Assembly: GCF_003419895.1 (NCBI RefSeq)
Contig: NZ_QPMM01000006.1
Location: 1-64,000, forward strand
DNA: 64,000 nucleotides
Reading direction: 5' to 3'
From: Chitinophaga silvatica
GTDB lineage: Bacteria; Bacteroidota; Bacteroidia; Chitinophagales; Chitinophagaceae
Below the pieces are notes generated by a model. That model did not search any database. It was not told the DNA's origin and saw nothing but the letters and a program-made list of their open reading frames with translations. Positions 25,924 through 33,699 of the stretch are shown here, piece after piece. Within the stretch, counting starts at the first letter, position 1. Every line of letters starts with the position of its first letter. The position numbers were made by a program, and so were the translations under genes.

Positions 25924-26913
25924 CTACAACCAGTTTTTACCGCTCAGGTATTCAGCTATCTGTACAGCGTTGGTTGCAGCACCTTTACGAAGGTTATCTG
26001 CTACTATCCACATATTTACAGTCTTAGGCTGAGTTTCATCTCTGCGAATACGGCCTACAAATACTTCATCTTTATCATGAGCATCCTTAGGCATTGGATA
26101 CTGCGCTTTCGATGGATCATCTACTACTATCACTCCAGGTGTCTGACTCAGTAATGAACGCACTTCCGCAACATCATATTCGTTTTCAAACTCAATGTTT
26201 ACAGATTCACTATGTCCACCCATTACTGGTATACGCACTGTAGTTGCTGTTACCAAAATGTTATCATCTCCCATGATCTTTTTGGTTTCATTTACCATCT
26301 TCATCTCTTCTTTCGTATAACCATTGTCGAGAAATACATCGATCTGCGGAATTACGTTGAGATCTATCTGGTATGCATATGCCTTCTCCCCTTCTATACC
26401 CTGTCTTTCATTCATCAGTTGTGTAACAGCTTTAACACCTGTACCAGTAACTGATTGGTAAGTTGAAACTACAACTCTCTTAATTTTATATTTCTCATGG
26501 AGTGGCTTTAATACCAATACCATTTGTATTGTAGAGCAGTTAGGATTCGCAATGATCTTATCCTCCTGTGTAATTGCATCTCCATTAACTTCAGGAACAA
26601 CCAGTTTCTTGGTTGGGTCCATTCTCCATGCGCTGGAATTATCAATAACAGTGATGCCTGCAGCTGCAAATTTTGGAGCCCACTCTAATGATGTGCTTCC
26701 ACCTGCAGAAAAAATTGCCACGTTAGGCTTCATGGAAATAGCCGTATCTGCATTCACCACCTTATAACCCTTACCCTTAAATGTTACTTCCTTACCTACA
26801 GACTTCTCTGAAGCTACTGGAATCAATTCAGTAACGGGGAAATTCCTCTCCGCTAAAACTTGTAACATTTTGGAGCCTACCAGTCCGGTCGCTCCTACTA
26901 CGGCAACTTTCAT
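25924..26913 (-). CDS. asd: Aspartate-semialdehyde dehydrogenase
   Basis: 329 residues. N-terminal NADP-binding loop VVGATGLVGSKML (about 5-17), catalytic Cys in NPNCSTIQ (about 125-132), and a His in the substrate region (VMGGHSESVNIEF). It reduces aspartyl-4-phosphate to aspartate semialdehyde in the cytosol, the branch point to lysine/diaminopimelate, threonine and methionine. The gene is monocistronic, with its own -7 element and terminator. Length and motifs are normal. Confidence 0.97.
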   Translation of the reverse strand: MKVAVVGATGLVGSKMLQVLAERNFPVTELIPVASEKSVGKEVTFKGKGYKVVNADTAISMKPNVAIFSAGGSTSLEWAPKFAAAGITVIDNSSAWRMDPTKKLVVPEVNGDAITQEDKIIANPNCSTIQMVLVLKPLHEKYKIKRVVVSTYQSVTGTGVKAVTQLMNERQGIEGEKAYAYQIDLNVIPQIDVFLDNGYTKEEMKMVNETKKIMGDDNILVTATTVRIPVMGGHSESVNIEFENEYDVAEVRSLLSQTPGVIVVDDPSKAQYPMPKDAHDKDEVFVGRIRRDETQPKTVNMWIVADNLRKGAATNAVQIAEYLSGKNWL

Positions 26914-26944
26914 TTTATTGTTTTTTAAATTTTTTTTAGGAACT

Positions 26945-26952
26945 CAAAATTA
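26945..26952 (-). promoter_or_regulatory. -7 element for asd
   Basis: On the minus strand it reads TAATTTTG, matching TAnnTTTG, 32 bp before the asd ATG. No clear -33 element. Confidence 0.5.
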
Positions 26953-27057
26953 ATATAACAATAGCGCTTTTCATAGCACTAACTTTTTTTTGCTGTTAAG
27001 ACGCCATTAACAAGCCTCTCCTAAAATACTGATACCTTCAATCTTCAATTTTTTATT

Positions 27058-28758
27058 ATGCGTTTACCCGTTGTTTGTTCCTTGCTGGTACTGATATGTT
27101 GTACCGCCTTTTCCCAAAATCCTGAAATTTATGATGTTGTTATTCATGAAGTATTACCAAAGCCCACACCAGTATTGGCTTTGCCGCCATATGAGTATAT
27201 AGAATTATATAATCGGAGTGTTCATTCCTATAATCTTGAAAACTGGCAGCTAAAAGTTAATAGCCGCACTGTTTCTTTACCAGCTTATCTTCTGAAACCT
27301 GATAGCCTAATCGTATTTTGTTCCGTTGCGGGGGCAGAAGCCTATCATCAGAGCAATATTGTTGGGATTTCCAGGTTCCCGGCAATTTCAGATGATACAG
27401 CCCTGATCACGCTTTTCGATTCAAAGCATAAGGTAATTCACGCTATTGATTACAATCAGGGCTGGTACGGCAGTGTTTCAAAGAATGGCAAAAGCCTTGA
27501 AATGATTGATATCGGGAAACCCTGTTATGAAAAAGCCAACTGGCTGCCAAGCTCCAGTTCTACCGGCGGCACTCCCGGAACCATGAATTCTGTACACGGG
27601 CAATGGACCGATGATTCCCGCCCCGATCTGCTCTACGCTGTATGGCTGGATAGTCTCACAATCAGGCTCCTGTTCAGCAAATCATTAGATAGCAGCATCG
27701 CTACTAATCCTACATATTACAAAATATCCCCAGACCTCCCATTGAAGGCCATTAAAGCTGTGCCTCCATTATTTAAAGAGGTGGACCTTAGTTTATTGGA
27801 CCCCGTTTATACTGAAGTATTATATCAAATCACTACCAATGGCTTATTGGATTGTACCGGAAAGGAAAGTGACCTGTATAATACCACTATCTTGGGAAAA
27901 GGGAAAAAACCACAAAAAGGAAATATTGTAATTAACGAACTATTGGTTAATCCTTCCCCGGGCATCCCTAAATTTATCGAGGTTTATAACAGATCTGATA
28001 AACCAATAGCTTTAGATCAATTATATTTTAGCTCCAGAAAGAAAGATGGAAGTCTCTCCACCTTCCGAAAACTGGCTGTTCTCCCCAGAATATTACCAGC
28101 TTCCGATTACCTCGCTTTTACCACCAATGCAGAAGCATTATGCCAACATTTTATTTGTAAGGCAAAGGATAAAATTGCAACAATAAATAGCTTACCCACC
28201 ATGGCGATGGATGAAGGATCAGTTATATTATTATCAGCCGATTCTACAATTATTGATGATGTACGATATTCCGATTCCCTATTCTTTCCGTTAATGACTA
28301 ACAACCGCGATGTGTCGATAGAGCGTTTGTCTCCCGAGCAAGCATCTGATATTTCCTCTAATTGGCATACCGCTTCTAATATATACAATGGAGCTACTCC
28401 CGGCTTCGAAAACTCCCAGCGATGGGTGGCAGCAGTTAATCCTCCTATTATTGCGATTCAACCAGCACTGATAACCCCCGATCTGATTATTGATAATAAA
28501 GCCATATTAAGCTGGGAACTACCCCAGCCTGGTTATGTGGGCAATGTGAATATCTACGATATACAGGGTAAACTTGTCAGACAGCTGGCGCGTAATATAC
28601 TACTGGGAAATAGTGGGAATTTATCCTGGAATGGAACAAATGAGGCTTCAGAAATTTTGCCATCAGGAGTTTATATATTCTTAATAGAAATATTTAACTT
28701 GCAGGGAAGCATTATGCGCTGGAAAAGAACGGTAACGCTGGCACGGAAGTTGAAATAA
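27058..28758 (+). CDS. Secreted lamin-tail-domain protein with FlgD-like C-terminus
   Basis: 566 residues with a signal peptide (MRLPVVCSLLVLICCTAFSQ). Two lamin-tail-like beta domains can be seen, about 24-175 (VIHEVLPKPTP, YEYIELYNRS) and about 295-450 (VINELLVNPSPG, KFIEVYNRS), each ending near a GxTPGxxN/F motif. The C-terminal 90 residues (NVNIYDIQGKLVRQL, then PSGVYIFLIEIF) resemble the FlgD/T9SS type A sorting fold. The protein is therefore probably exported to the surface. Lamin-tail domains in secreted bacterial proteins are binding modules; no catalytic domain is seen. Confidence 0.85.
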   Translation: MRLPVVCSLLVLICCTAFSQNPEIYDVVIHEVLPKPTPVLALPPYEYIELYNRSVHSYNLENWQLKVNSRTVSLPAYLLKPDSLIVFCSVAGAEAYHQSNIVGISRFPAISDDTALITLFDSKHKVIHAIDYNQGWYGSVSKNGKSLEMIDIGKPCYEKANWLPSSSSTGGTPGTMNSVHGQWTDDSRPDLLYAVWLDSLTIRLLFSKSLDSSIATNPTYYKISPDLPLKAIKAVPPLFKEVDLSLLDPVYTEVLYQITTNGLLDCTGKESDLYNTTILGKGKKPQKGNIVINELLVNPSPGIPKFIEVYNRSDKPIALDQLYFSSRKKDGSLSTFRKLAVLPRILPASDYLAFTTNAEALCQHFICKAKDKIATINSLPTMAMDEGSVILLSADSTIIDDVRYSDSLFFPLMTNNRDVSIERLSPEQASDISSNWHTASNIYNGATPGFENSQRWVAAVNPPIIAIQPALITPDLIIDNKAILSWELPQPGYVGNVNIYDIQGKLVRQLARNILLGNSGNLSWNGTNEASEILPSGVYIFLIEIFNLQGSIMRWKRTVTLARKLK

Positions 28759-28809
28759 CAGCGATCTCTAATACGTAAAATTAGCCACTGGCAATCTATT
28801 ATAATTATT

Positions 28810-28817
28810 TATATTTG
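28810..28817 (+). promoter_or_regulatory. -7 element for the DUF5606 gene
   Basis: TATATTTG (TAnnTTTG) 20 bp before the ATG at 28838, well placed for a short leader. No clear -33 TTG. Confidence 0.6.
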
Positions 28818-28837
28818 CGCTTCCTAAAAATTTAGAC

Positions 28838-29503
28838 ATGCAGTACAGAGAAATTGTTGCAGTAACCGGATTGGGCGGTTTGTTTCAGTTAGTAGCCAGC
28901 AAACAAGATGGCGCCATCGTAAGGTCACTGGAAGATAAAAGCACTAAGTTTGTGTCTTCCCGCGTGCATAATTTTACTCCACTGGAAAGTATTGAAGTAT
29001 TCACTACCGGCGAAAACGTAAACCTGGCTGAAGTATTTAAAGCTATGGACGAAAAGTTCTCAACTTTTCCGCCATTAGACGGTAAAGCAGATAACAATGC
29101 TATCAAAGCATATTTCAAAAACGTATTCCCTGAATTCGATGAAGACAGAGTATATGTGAGCGATATGAAGAAGATGGTTAAATGGTTTGGTATCCTCAAA
29201 GCAAATGATCTGTTGAAATTCGATGAAATCCTCGCTAACGGCGAAGAGGAAGTGGAAGAAGTAGCAGTTGAAGAAACTGCCGCACCAGAAAAAAAGAAAA
29301 AAGCTGCTCCCGCTGCCACTGAAGAAGTAGCAGAAGAAAAGCCAAAGAAAGCACGCGCTAAAAAGGCCGACAAGGAAGAAGGTGAAGAAGGTGCCGCTGA
29401 AAAAGCACCTAAGAAGACTAAAGCTAAGAAAGAAGAAGCGTCTACAGAAGAAGGTGAAGCTAAAAAAGTAGCTAAACCACGCAAGAAGAAAACAGAAGAA
29501 TAA
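28838..29503 (+). CDS. DUF5606 protein with Lys/Glu/Ala-rich tail
   Basis: 221 residues. The N-terminal 135 residues (MQYREIVAVTGLGGLFQLVA, later LESIEVFTTGENVNLAEVF and FPEFDEDRVYVSDMKKMVKW) match the conserved Bacteroidota domain DUF5606, function unknown. From about 138 the sequence is low-complexity, first acidic then alternating Lys/Ala/Glu with PKK and KAKK motifs like those of histone H1-like tails. The tail suggests nucleic-acid or ribosome contact, but that is inference. The gene has its own -7 element and a strong terminator. Confidence 0.88.
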   Translation: MQYREIVAVTGLGGLFQLVASKQDGAIVRSLEDKSTKFVSSRVHNFTPLESIEVFTTGENVNLAEVFKAMDEKFSTFPPLDGKADNNAIKAYFKNVFPEFDEDRVYVSDMKKMVKWFGILKANDLLKFDEILANGEEEVEEVAVEETAAPEKKKKAAPAATEEVAEEKPKKARAKKADKEEGEEGAAEKAPKKTKAKKEEASTEEGEAKKVAKPRKKKTEE

Positions 29504-29547
29504 AGTATATCGGCGCATTGATGATCCATTCATCAATACCCTGCTAA

Positions 29548-29591
29548 CAGGCTTCTATTTACAAAGGTTTTTCCTGGTAAGTAGAAGCCTG
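29548..29591 (+). terminator. Terminator after the DUF5606 gene
   Basis: A 15-bp stem with one wobble (29548-29562 with 29577-29591), a 14-nt loop, then AAGTCTTTTT. It lies 44 bp after the DUF5606 stop, next to the convergent minus-strand gene. Confidence 0.8.
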
Positions 29592-29599
29592 AAGTCTTT

Positions 29600-29968
29600 T
29601 TAGAAAATAGTATACTGACGATCTATCTGGTTTACCAATTGGCTATTATACCGTTTTTCTAATAACGGACGGATCTTTATATAGATATCTTTTTTAACCC
29701 ATTTCGCAAATTCTTTCAGTGTCTTTGAATGATCCAACAAATGCTCATAAAAGACCACACCTGCCGCATTCCAAAGATTCTTATCGTTTTGGCGAAAACA
29801 CCATTCGGCATAGTCATAATATTTGCGGAGCTGCAATTTATTATCATTATCATGTGCTTCCTGCGTTTCGGAAAGCAATAGCATGAACGCAGTATAAATA
29901 TCATTGTCCTCAATCTCCCTTTTGAACCGGGGCATTATTTCTAAGGCTTTGTGTCTCCAAACACTCAT
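29600..29968 (-). CDS. Hypothetical small helical protein
   Basis: 122 residues, soluble, rich in Lys, Glu, Tyr and Trp, predicted almost entirely helical (for example YYDYAEWCFRQNDKNLWNAA, about 50-69, then VVFYEHLLDHSKTLKEFAKWV). No signal peptide. The layout looks like one of the small helical DUF families common in Bacteroidota, but I cannot name it with confidence. The start is ATG 29968. It is monocistronic between convergent DUF5606 and divergent M3 peptidase genes. Confidence 0.72.
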   Translation of the reverse strand: MSVWRHKALEIMPRFKREIEDNDIYTAFMLLLSETQEAHDNDNKLQLRKYYDYAEWCFRQNDKNLWNAAGVVFYEHLLDHSKTLKEFAKWVKKDIYIKIRPLLEKRYNSQLVNQIDRQYTIF

Positions 29969-30066
29969 AAGTTTTATTTATAGGAAACATTAACTATTCT
30001 TTAGTTTCCTACTCAAGTAAAATTTCATAAATTTCTCAATCTGAAAATTAAAAAATTATAGATAGG

Positions 30067-31788
30067 ATGAATAATTTAAGTGCAGATATCAAAAAAGTAC
30101 CCCGCCACTTCCTCCCGGAAGATTTTCAAGTAACTACCTGGGATACTCTTCAACCCTACTTCGAAGCATTAATTCAAAGAAATATTAATAGCGTTACTGA
30201 CCTCGAAAGTTGGCTTAAAGATATGAGTGAGCTGGAAGCCGTAGTAAGTGAAGATGCTTGCTGGCGCCAAATCAAAATGACCTGCGATACTACTGATAAA
30301 TCGCTGGAAGAAGCATTCACTTATTTCTGTATGGAAATTCAGCCTAAGCTGCAGCCATACGCCGATGCGTTAAACAAAAAGTTTATCGAAAGTCCATATG
30401 TAAAAGAACTTGATCCCGATTTGTATAAAACGTATATACGCAGCGTTAACAAGCAAATCAAACTCTTCAGAGAAGAAAATATTCCTATCCAGGCGGAGCT
30501 TAGCGTAATGGCCCAACAATATGGTGCCATCGCCGGTAAAATGACGATTACTGTTAATGGCCAGGAATACACGCTTCAGCAAGCCGCAAAATTCCTCGAA
30601 AGCAGCGATAGAGCCTTACGTGAAGAGGTGTTTACCAAAACAGCTGCCAGAAGATTGGAAGATAAACAGGCCCTGGATGAACTATACTCTGGCCTTGTTA
30701 AAAAACGTGATCAGGTTGCAAAGAATGCAGGATTCAATAACTACCGCGATTATAAATTCGAAGAGTTAGGAAGGTTCGATTATACTAAGGAAGATGTTTT
30801 CCAGTTTCATGAAGCCATCAAATCACATATAGTACCGCTGGTTCAGGATACCCTTGAAAAGCAGAAAACCAAACTTAATCTCGAGGTTTTAAGACCCTGG
30901 GATACTGATGCCGAACCTGTTGGAGTACAGCCACTGGAGCCCTTCCATACTGGCGATGAATTGGTTTCCAAAGCTATCGAAACATTCGATAAACTCGATC
31001 CCTTCTTTGGTGATTGCCTGCGGGTAATGAAACAAATGGGGCGGCTCGATCTCGAGAGCAGAAAAGGTAAGGCGCCAGGTGGCTATAACTGCCCACTTGC
31101 AGAAACTGGTGTACCTTTCATATTCATGAATGCAGCCGGACAAATGAAGGATCTTACCACCATGGTACATGAAGGTGGACATGCTGTACATTCTTTCTTA
31201 AGTCATAATCTTACATTGAGTGCTTTTAAAGAATATCCAATGGAGATTGCTGAAGTGGCGAGCATGAGCATGGAACTGCTGACGATGGACTACTGGGATA
31301 TTTTCTTTAAAGATGCCGACCAGCTGCGACGGGCTAAATTGCAACAGTTGGAACGTTCAATTACTATTTTCCCATGGATTGCAACTATAGATAAATTCCA
31401 GCACTGGATTTATGAAAATCCTCAACATACAGTTGAAGAACGGACTGCTAAATGGTTGGAAATTCTGAATGAGTTTTCTCCTTCAGTTGTTGACTGGTCG
31501 GGGCATGAAGACTATAGAGCTATTACCTGGCAAAGGCAACTGCATCTGTTTGAAGTACCATTCTATTACATAGAATATGGAATTGCTCAATTAGGTGCTA
31601 TAGCAATGTGGAAACAGTACAAAGAAAATAAGCAACAGGCTTTGGAGAACTATGTGAAAGCATTGAGTTTAGGAAATACTAAAACATTACCCGAGCTATA
31701 TAAAGCTGCAGGAATTAAGTTCGATTTCTCTCCTGCTTATGTGAAAGAGCTGGCAGATTTTGTGAAGGCAGAAATTTCGAAGATTTAG
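30067..31788 (+). CDS. M3 family oligoendopeptidase (PepF-like)
   Basis: 573 residues, cytosolic. Zinc site MVHEGGHAVHSF (HExxH-type, about 372-383) followed by EIAEVASMSMELL, which supplies the third ligand Glu. The N-terminal helical half (to about 200) carries the usual M3 cap region. The enzyme cleaves short peptides, and in this family acts on products of protein turnover or signal peptides. The length matches the Bacteroidota M3 group (about 570). Its 3' end abuts a 200-bp fold-back. Confidence 0.95.
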   Translation: MNNLSADIKKVPRHFLPEDFQVTTWDTLQPYFEALIQRNINSVTDLESWLKDMSELEAVVSEDACWRQIKMTCDTTDKSLEEAFTYFCMEIQPKLQPYADALNKKFIESPYVKELDPDLYKTYIRSVNKQIKLFREENIPIQAELSVMAQQYGAIAGKMTITVNGQEYTLQQAAKFLESSDRALREEVFTKTAARRLEDKQALDELYSGLVKKRDQVAKNAGFNNYRDYKFEELGRFDYTKEDVFQFHEAIKSHIVPLVQDTLEKQKTKLNLEVLRPWDTDAEPVGVQPLEPFHTGDELVSKAIETFDKLDPFFGDCLRVMKQMGRLDLESRKGKAPGGYNCPLAETGVPFIFMNAAGQMKDLTTMVHEGGHAVHSFLSHNLTLSAFKEYPMEIAEVASMSMELLTMDYWDIFFKDADQLRRAKLQQLERSITIFPWIATIDKFQHWIYENPQHTVEERTAKWLEILNEFSPSVVDWSGHEDYRAITWQRQLHLFEVPFYYIEYGIAQLGAIAMWKQYKENKQQALENYVKALSLGNTKTLPELYKAAGIKFDFSPAYVKELADFVKAEISKI

Positions 31789-31987
31789 CTCGCGTTGCTC
31801 GCTTTTTCTCGCAAAGAGGCATAAGAAGCAAAGAGGCATAAGGATCGAAGCGAATGTTCAAGGAATTCAGATCGGTTTCTAATATAATAGAAAAACCAAT
31901 CAGGAGCCCCTTAAAAATCGCTTCGATCCTTATGCCTCTTTGCTTCTTATGCCTCTTTGCGAGAAACACAAGCGAGCAACGCGAGCT
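31787..31987. repeat. 200-bp fold-back element between convergent genes
   Basis: A perfect 49-bp inverted repeat (31805-31853 with 31918-31966), extended outward by a 17-bp pair (31788-31804 with 31970-31986) after a small bulge, around a 64-bp loop. The arms contain tandem GCAAAGAGGCATAAG units and end in TTTCTCGCAAAG / CTTTGCGAGAAA. The outermost bases touch the stop codons of the M3 peptidase gene and the convergent fur-type gene, so the element fills the whole gap. It could serve as a bidirectional terminator. The same CTTTGCGAGAAA core makes up the array at 37.6-37.9 kb. Confidence 0.9.
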
Positions 31988-32421
31988 TATTTACAGGATT
32001 TGCAAACCCCACTTACCACTACTTCTACATTATGTGCTGCGTAACCCTTTGGTAGATGGATGGCAGGCACATTAGTTTCTTCCAGGCAAACAGTATTTCC
32101 ACACTCTTCACACTTAAAATGTACATGATGATCGTGATGATCATGTTCTGTACATTCAGATTTGCATAACGCATATCTGACTGAGGTATCTGTAGTTGGT
32201 ATTTTATGTATTATGCCTTTATCCAAAAAAGTTTGTAGTGTACGATACACGGTAACACGATCAAAACTTGAGCCTGTAAGTTTCTCAAAATCGCTATGTT
32301 CCAGTGCACCATTGCTTTTCATGAAAAGCTCCAGAATTTTGGTTCTGGTATCTGTCACGCTTAACTTGCTTTCCCGCAATAGGTTTCCAATCCGCTCCGT
32401 TAATTGTTGCTTGCTGCCCAT
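31987..32421 (-). CDS. Fur-family metal-responsive repressor (Zur-like)
   Basis: 144 residues, typical for Fur/Zur/PerR. The N-terminal winged helix contains the recognition region SSFDRVTVYRTLQTFLDKGI (about 51-70). The metal-binding half has a His-rich loop (TEHDHHDHHVHFKC, about 92-105) and two CxxC pairs (CEEC near 105-108 and CKSC at the C-terminus) for structural zinc. It represses metal-uptake or defence genes when loaded with its metal. It is 14 bp downstream of the SCO gene on the same strand, and 800-1200 bp from a perfect 14-1-14 palindrome upstream of the merC-like/TonB genes. I favour zinc sensing (Zur), but iron cannot be excluded. Confidence 0.88.
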   Translation of the reverse strand: MGSKQQLTERIGNLLRESKLSVTDTRTKILELFMKSNGALEHSDFEKLTGSSFDRVTVYRTLQTFLDKGIIHKIPTTDTSVRYALCKSECTEHDHHDHHVHFKCEECGNTVCLEETNVPAIHLPKGYAAHNVEVVVSGVCKSCK

Positions 32422-32435
32422 GATGAAAAAATTTA

Positions 32436-33062
32436 TTATTCTCCCATTAATCTGTCGATATCTTCAATTAACCTGTCAATATCCAATTGTTTGGTGCCTT
32501 CATACAGGCCTCTGATATGTCCTGTTTTATCTACCAGCGCAAACCATTGTGTATGCACAAAATCCTCATCTCCGGTGTAAGTACCATCATCTACTAAATA
32601 ACCCTGGCGAGCCAATCGATATAAATCTTTCTTTGTTCCTGTTAAGAACCACCAGTTTTTTGAATCCGCTCCATGCTTTTCTGCATATGCTTTCAATGCA
32701 GCTACGCTATCATTTTCAGGATCTACTGTATGAGAAAGGATCAGAAAGTTGGAATAGCCCTTATATTTAGCATATACCTTTTCCATATTGGCATTCATCT
32801 TCGGACAAATACCTGTACAAGTAGTAAAGAAAAACTCAGTTACATAGATCTTACCATCTACATCAGCCTTGGTTTTAGTTTGACCATTCTGATCTGTAAA
32901 GGAAAATCCAGGAACCGTATGGCCTACCGGACCTAAGAACGGTAATTTTTCTTTCCCGAAAAAGGAGCCGGTTTCTCCTTTAATTACATATCCTGCATAT
33001 CCCAAAAAGACTGCACTCAACACAACAAAAAATGAAATGAGTATGATTAATTTCTTCGACAT
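32436..33062 (-). CDS. SCO1/SenC-family copper-binding thioredoxin-fold protein
   Basis: 208 residues. An N-terminal membrane anchor (about 5-27), then a thioredoxin fold with CxxxC in TCTGICPKMNANM (about 82-94) and the third copper ligand His in FVHTQWF (about 168-174). SCO proteins deliver copper to the CuA site of cytochrome oxidase or act as periplasmic thiol reductants. It shares a transcript with the fur-type gene (14 bp gap), unlike the second SCO gene at 53.5 kb, which lies in the oxidase cluster. This suggests a metal-stress role (inference). Confidence 0.92.
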   Translation of the reverse strand: MSKKLIILISFFVVLSAVFLGYAGYVIKGETGSFFGKEKLPFLGPVGHTVPGFSFTDQNGQTKTKADVDGKIYVTEFFFTTCTGICPKMNANMEKVYAKYKGYSNFLILSHTVDPENDSVAALKAYAEKHGADSKNWWFLTGTKKDLYRLARQGYLVDDGTYTGDEDFVHTQWFALVDKTGHIRGLYEGTKQLDIDRLIEDIDRLMGE

Positions 33063-33089
33063 AGGTAAGTCACCTTTTTATCCAGTATA

Positions 33090-33097
33090 CAAAGGTA
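33090..33097 (-). promoter_or_regulatory. -7 element for the SCO/fur-type transcript
   Basis: On the minus strand it reads TACCTTTG (TAnnTTTG), 28 bp before the SCO ATG. A TTG lies 23 bp further upstream (33121-33123), slightly longer than the usual spacing. Confidence 0.6.
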
Positions 33098-33189
33098 CTA
33101 CATCCTAAAGAGATACTCGCCAATTATGAAAGAAACACTCGTTTTCTATGATTTTATAATACGTTATACATAACGTTTTTATTTATTTA

Positions 33190-33218
33190 ACAAATATGCA
33201 ACAATGTTGCATATTTGT
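33190..33218. promoter_or_regulatory. 29-bp perfect palindrome, probable Fur/Zur-family operator
   Basis: Arms of 14 bp flank one central base; the core is TGCAACA-A-TGTTGCA, flanked by AAAT/ATTT. The 7-1-7 core geometry is that of Fur-family boxes. It lies immediately upstream of a likely -7 element and 29 bp before the merC-like ATG, within the divergent SCO/merC intergenic region, so binding should block transcription toward merC/TonB receptor. The regulator is probably the adjacent fur-type gene. Confidence 0.75.
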
Positions 33219-33219
33219 G

Positions 33220-33227
33220 TATATTCG
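33220..33227 (+). promoter_or_regulatory. -7 element for the merC-like gene
   Basis: TATATTCG differs from TAnnTTTG at one base. It directly follows the palindromic operator and is 20 bp before the ATG. Confidence 0.5.
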
Positions 33228-33247
33228 CGTCATGAAAGTTTAGAAAA

Positions 33248-33631
33248 ATGGATTTGAAAATCATTAGAAAAGTAAATGCCGACTTCCTTGGAATAAGTGC
33301 CTCTATCATTTGTGCGATACATTGTGCAATCTGGCCTTTGGTATTAATGCTATTGCCTATCGGCAGTTTATGGAGCGAGAATGTTTATGTTGAATATTGT
33401 CTCCTGGGTTTTTCATTCCTGATTGGAATTTGGTCGCTTGGGCGCGGCTATCTGATGCATCATAAACGCTTTCTCTCAGTGTTCATTTTTATAATAAGCT
33501 TTTCCATTCTTCTGCTCGCACATTTTTATATTGAAAATAGCTTAGAACTACTCCTTATTTTTCTGGCGGCTATTGGAATTATCATTGCTCATTTATTGAA
33601 TTATAGATGGATGAAAATTTGTAAAATTTAG
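33248..33631 (+). CDS. MerC-domain inner-membrane protein
   Basis: 127 residues with four hydrophobic segments. The first helix contains SASIICAIHCAIWPL (about 19-33), the CxxxC-type metal-binding signature of MerC-like proteins. MerC was described as a mercuric ion transporter; Bacteroidota members without mer genes nearby are usually next to metal-uptake receptors, as here. No merA or merR is present. Its position behind a Fur-type operator and 68 bp before a TonB receptor points to zinc or another divalent metal rather than mercury (inference). Confidence 0.83.
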   Translation: MDLKIIRKVNADFLGISASIICAIHCAIWPLVLMLLPIGSLWSENVYVEYCLLGFSFLIGIWSLGRGYLMHHKRFLSVFIFIISFSILLLAHFYIENSLELLLIFLAAIGIIIAHLLNYRWMKICKI

Positions 33632-33673
33632 ATTAGCCTAAAAAATAATTTAGACAAACATATTTTCAATTTA

Positions 33674-33681
33674 TAGATTTG
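33674..33681 (+). promoter_or_regulatory. Possible -7 element before the TonB receptor gene
   Basis: TAGATTTG matches TAnnTTTG. It overlaps the in-frame TTG at 33679, arguing that translation starts further down. The receptor may also be co-transcribed with the merC-like gene. Confidence 0.4.
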
Positions 33682-33699
33682 CTGAAAAATAAATATTCA

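Noticed and set aside
28885..29529. 214-residue minus-strand open frame opposite the DUF5606 gene
   Set aside because: It is the Ser/Ala-rich mirror of the Lys/Glu-rich codons of DUF5606 and shares no motif; the plus-strand gene has a promoter, terminator and known family.
33248..33631. Mercury-resistance (mer) operon
   Set aside because: Only a MerC-like gene is present; no merR, merA, merT or merP. The context is a Fur-type operator and TonB receptor.
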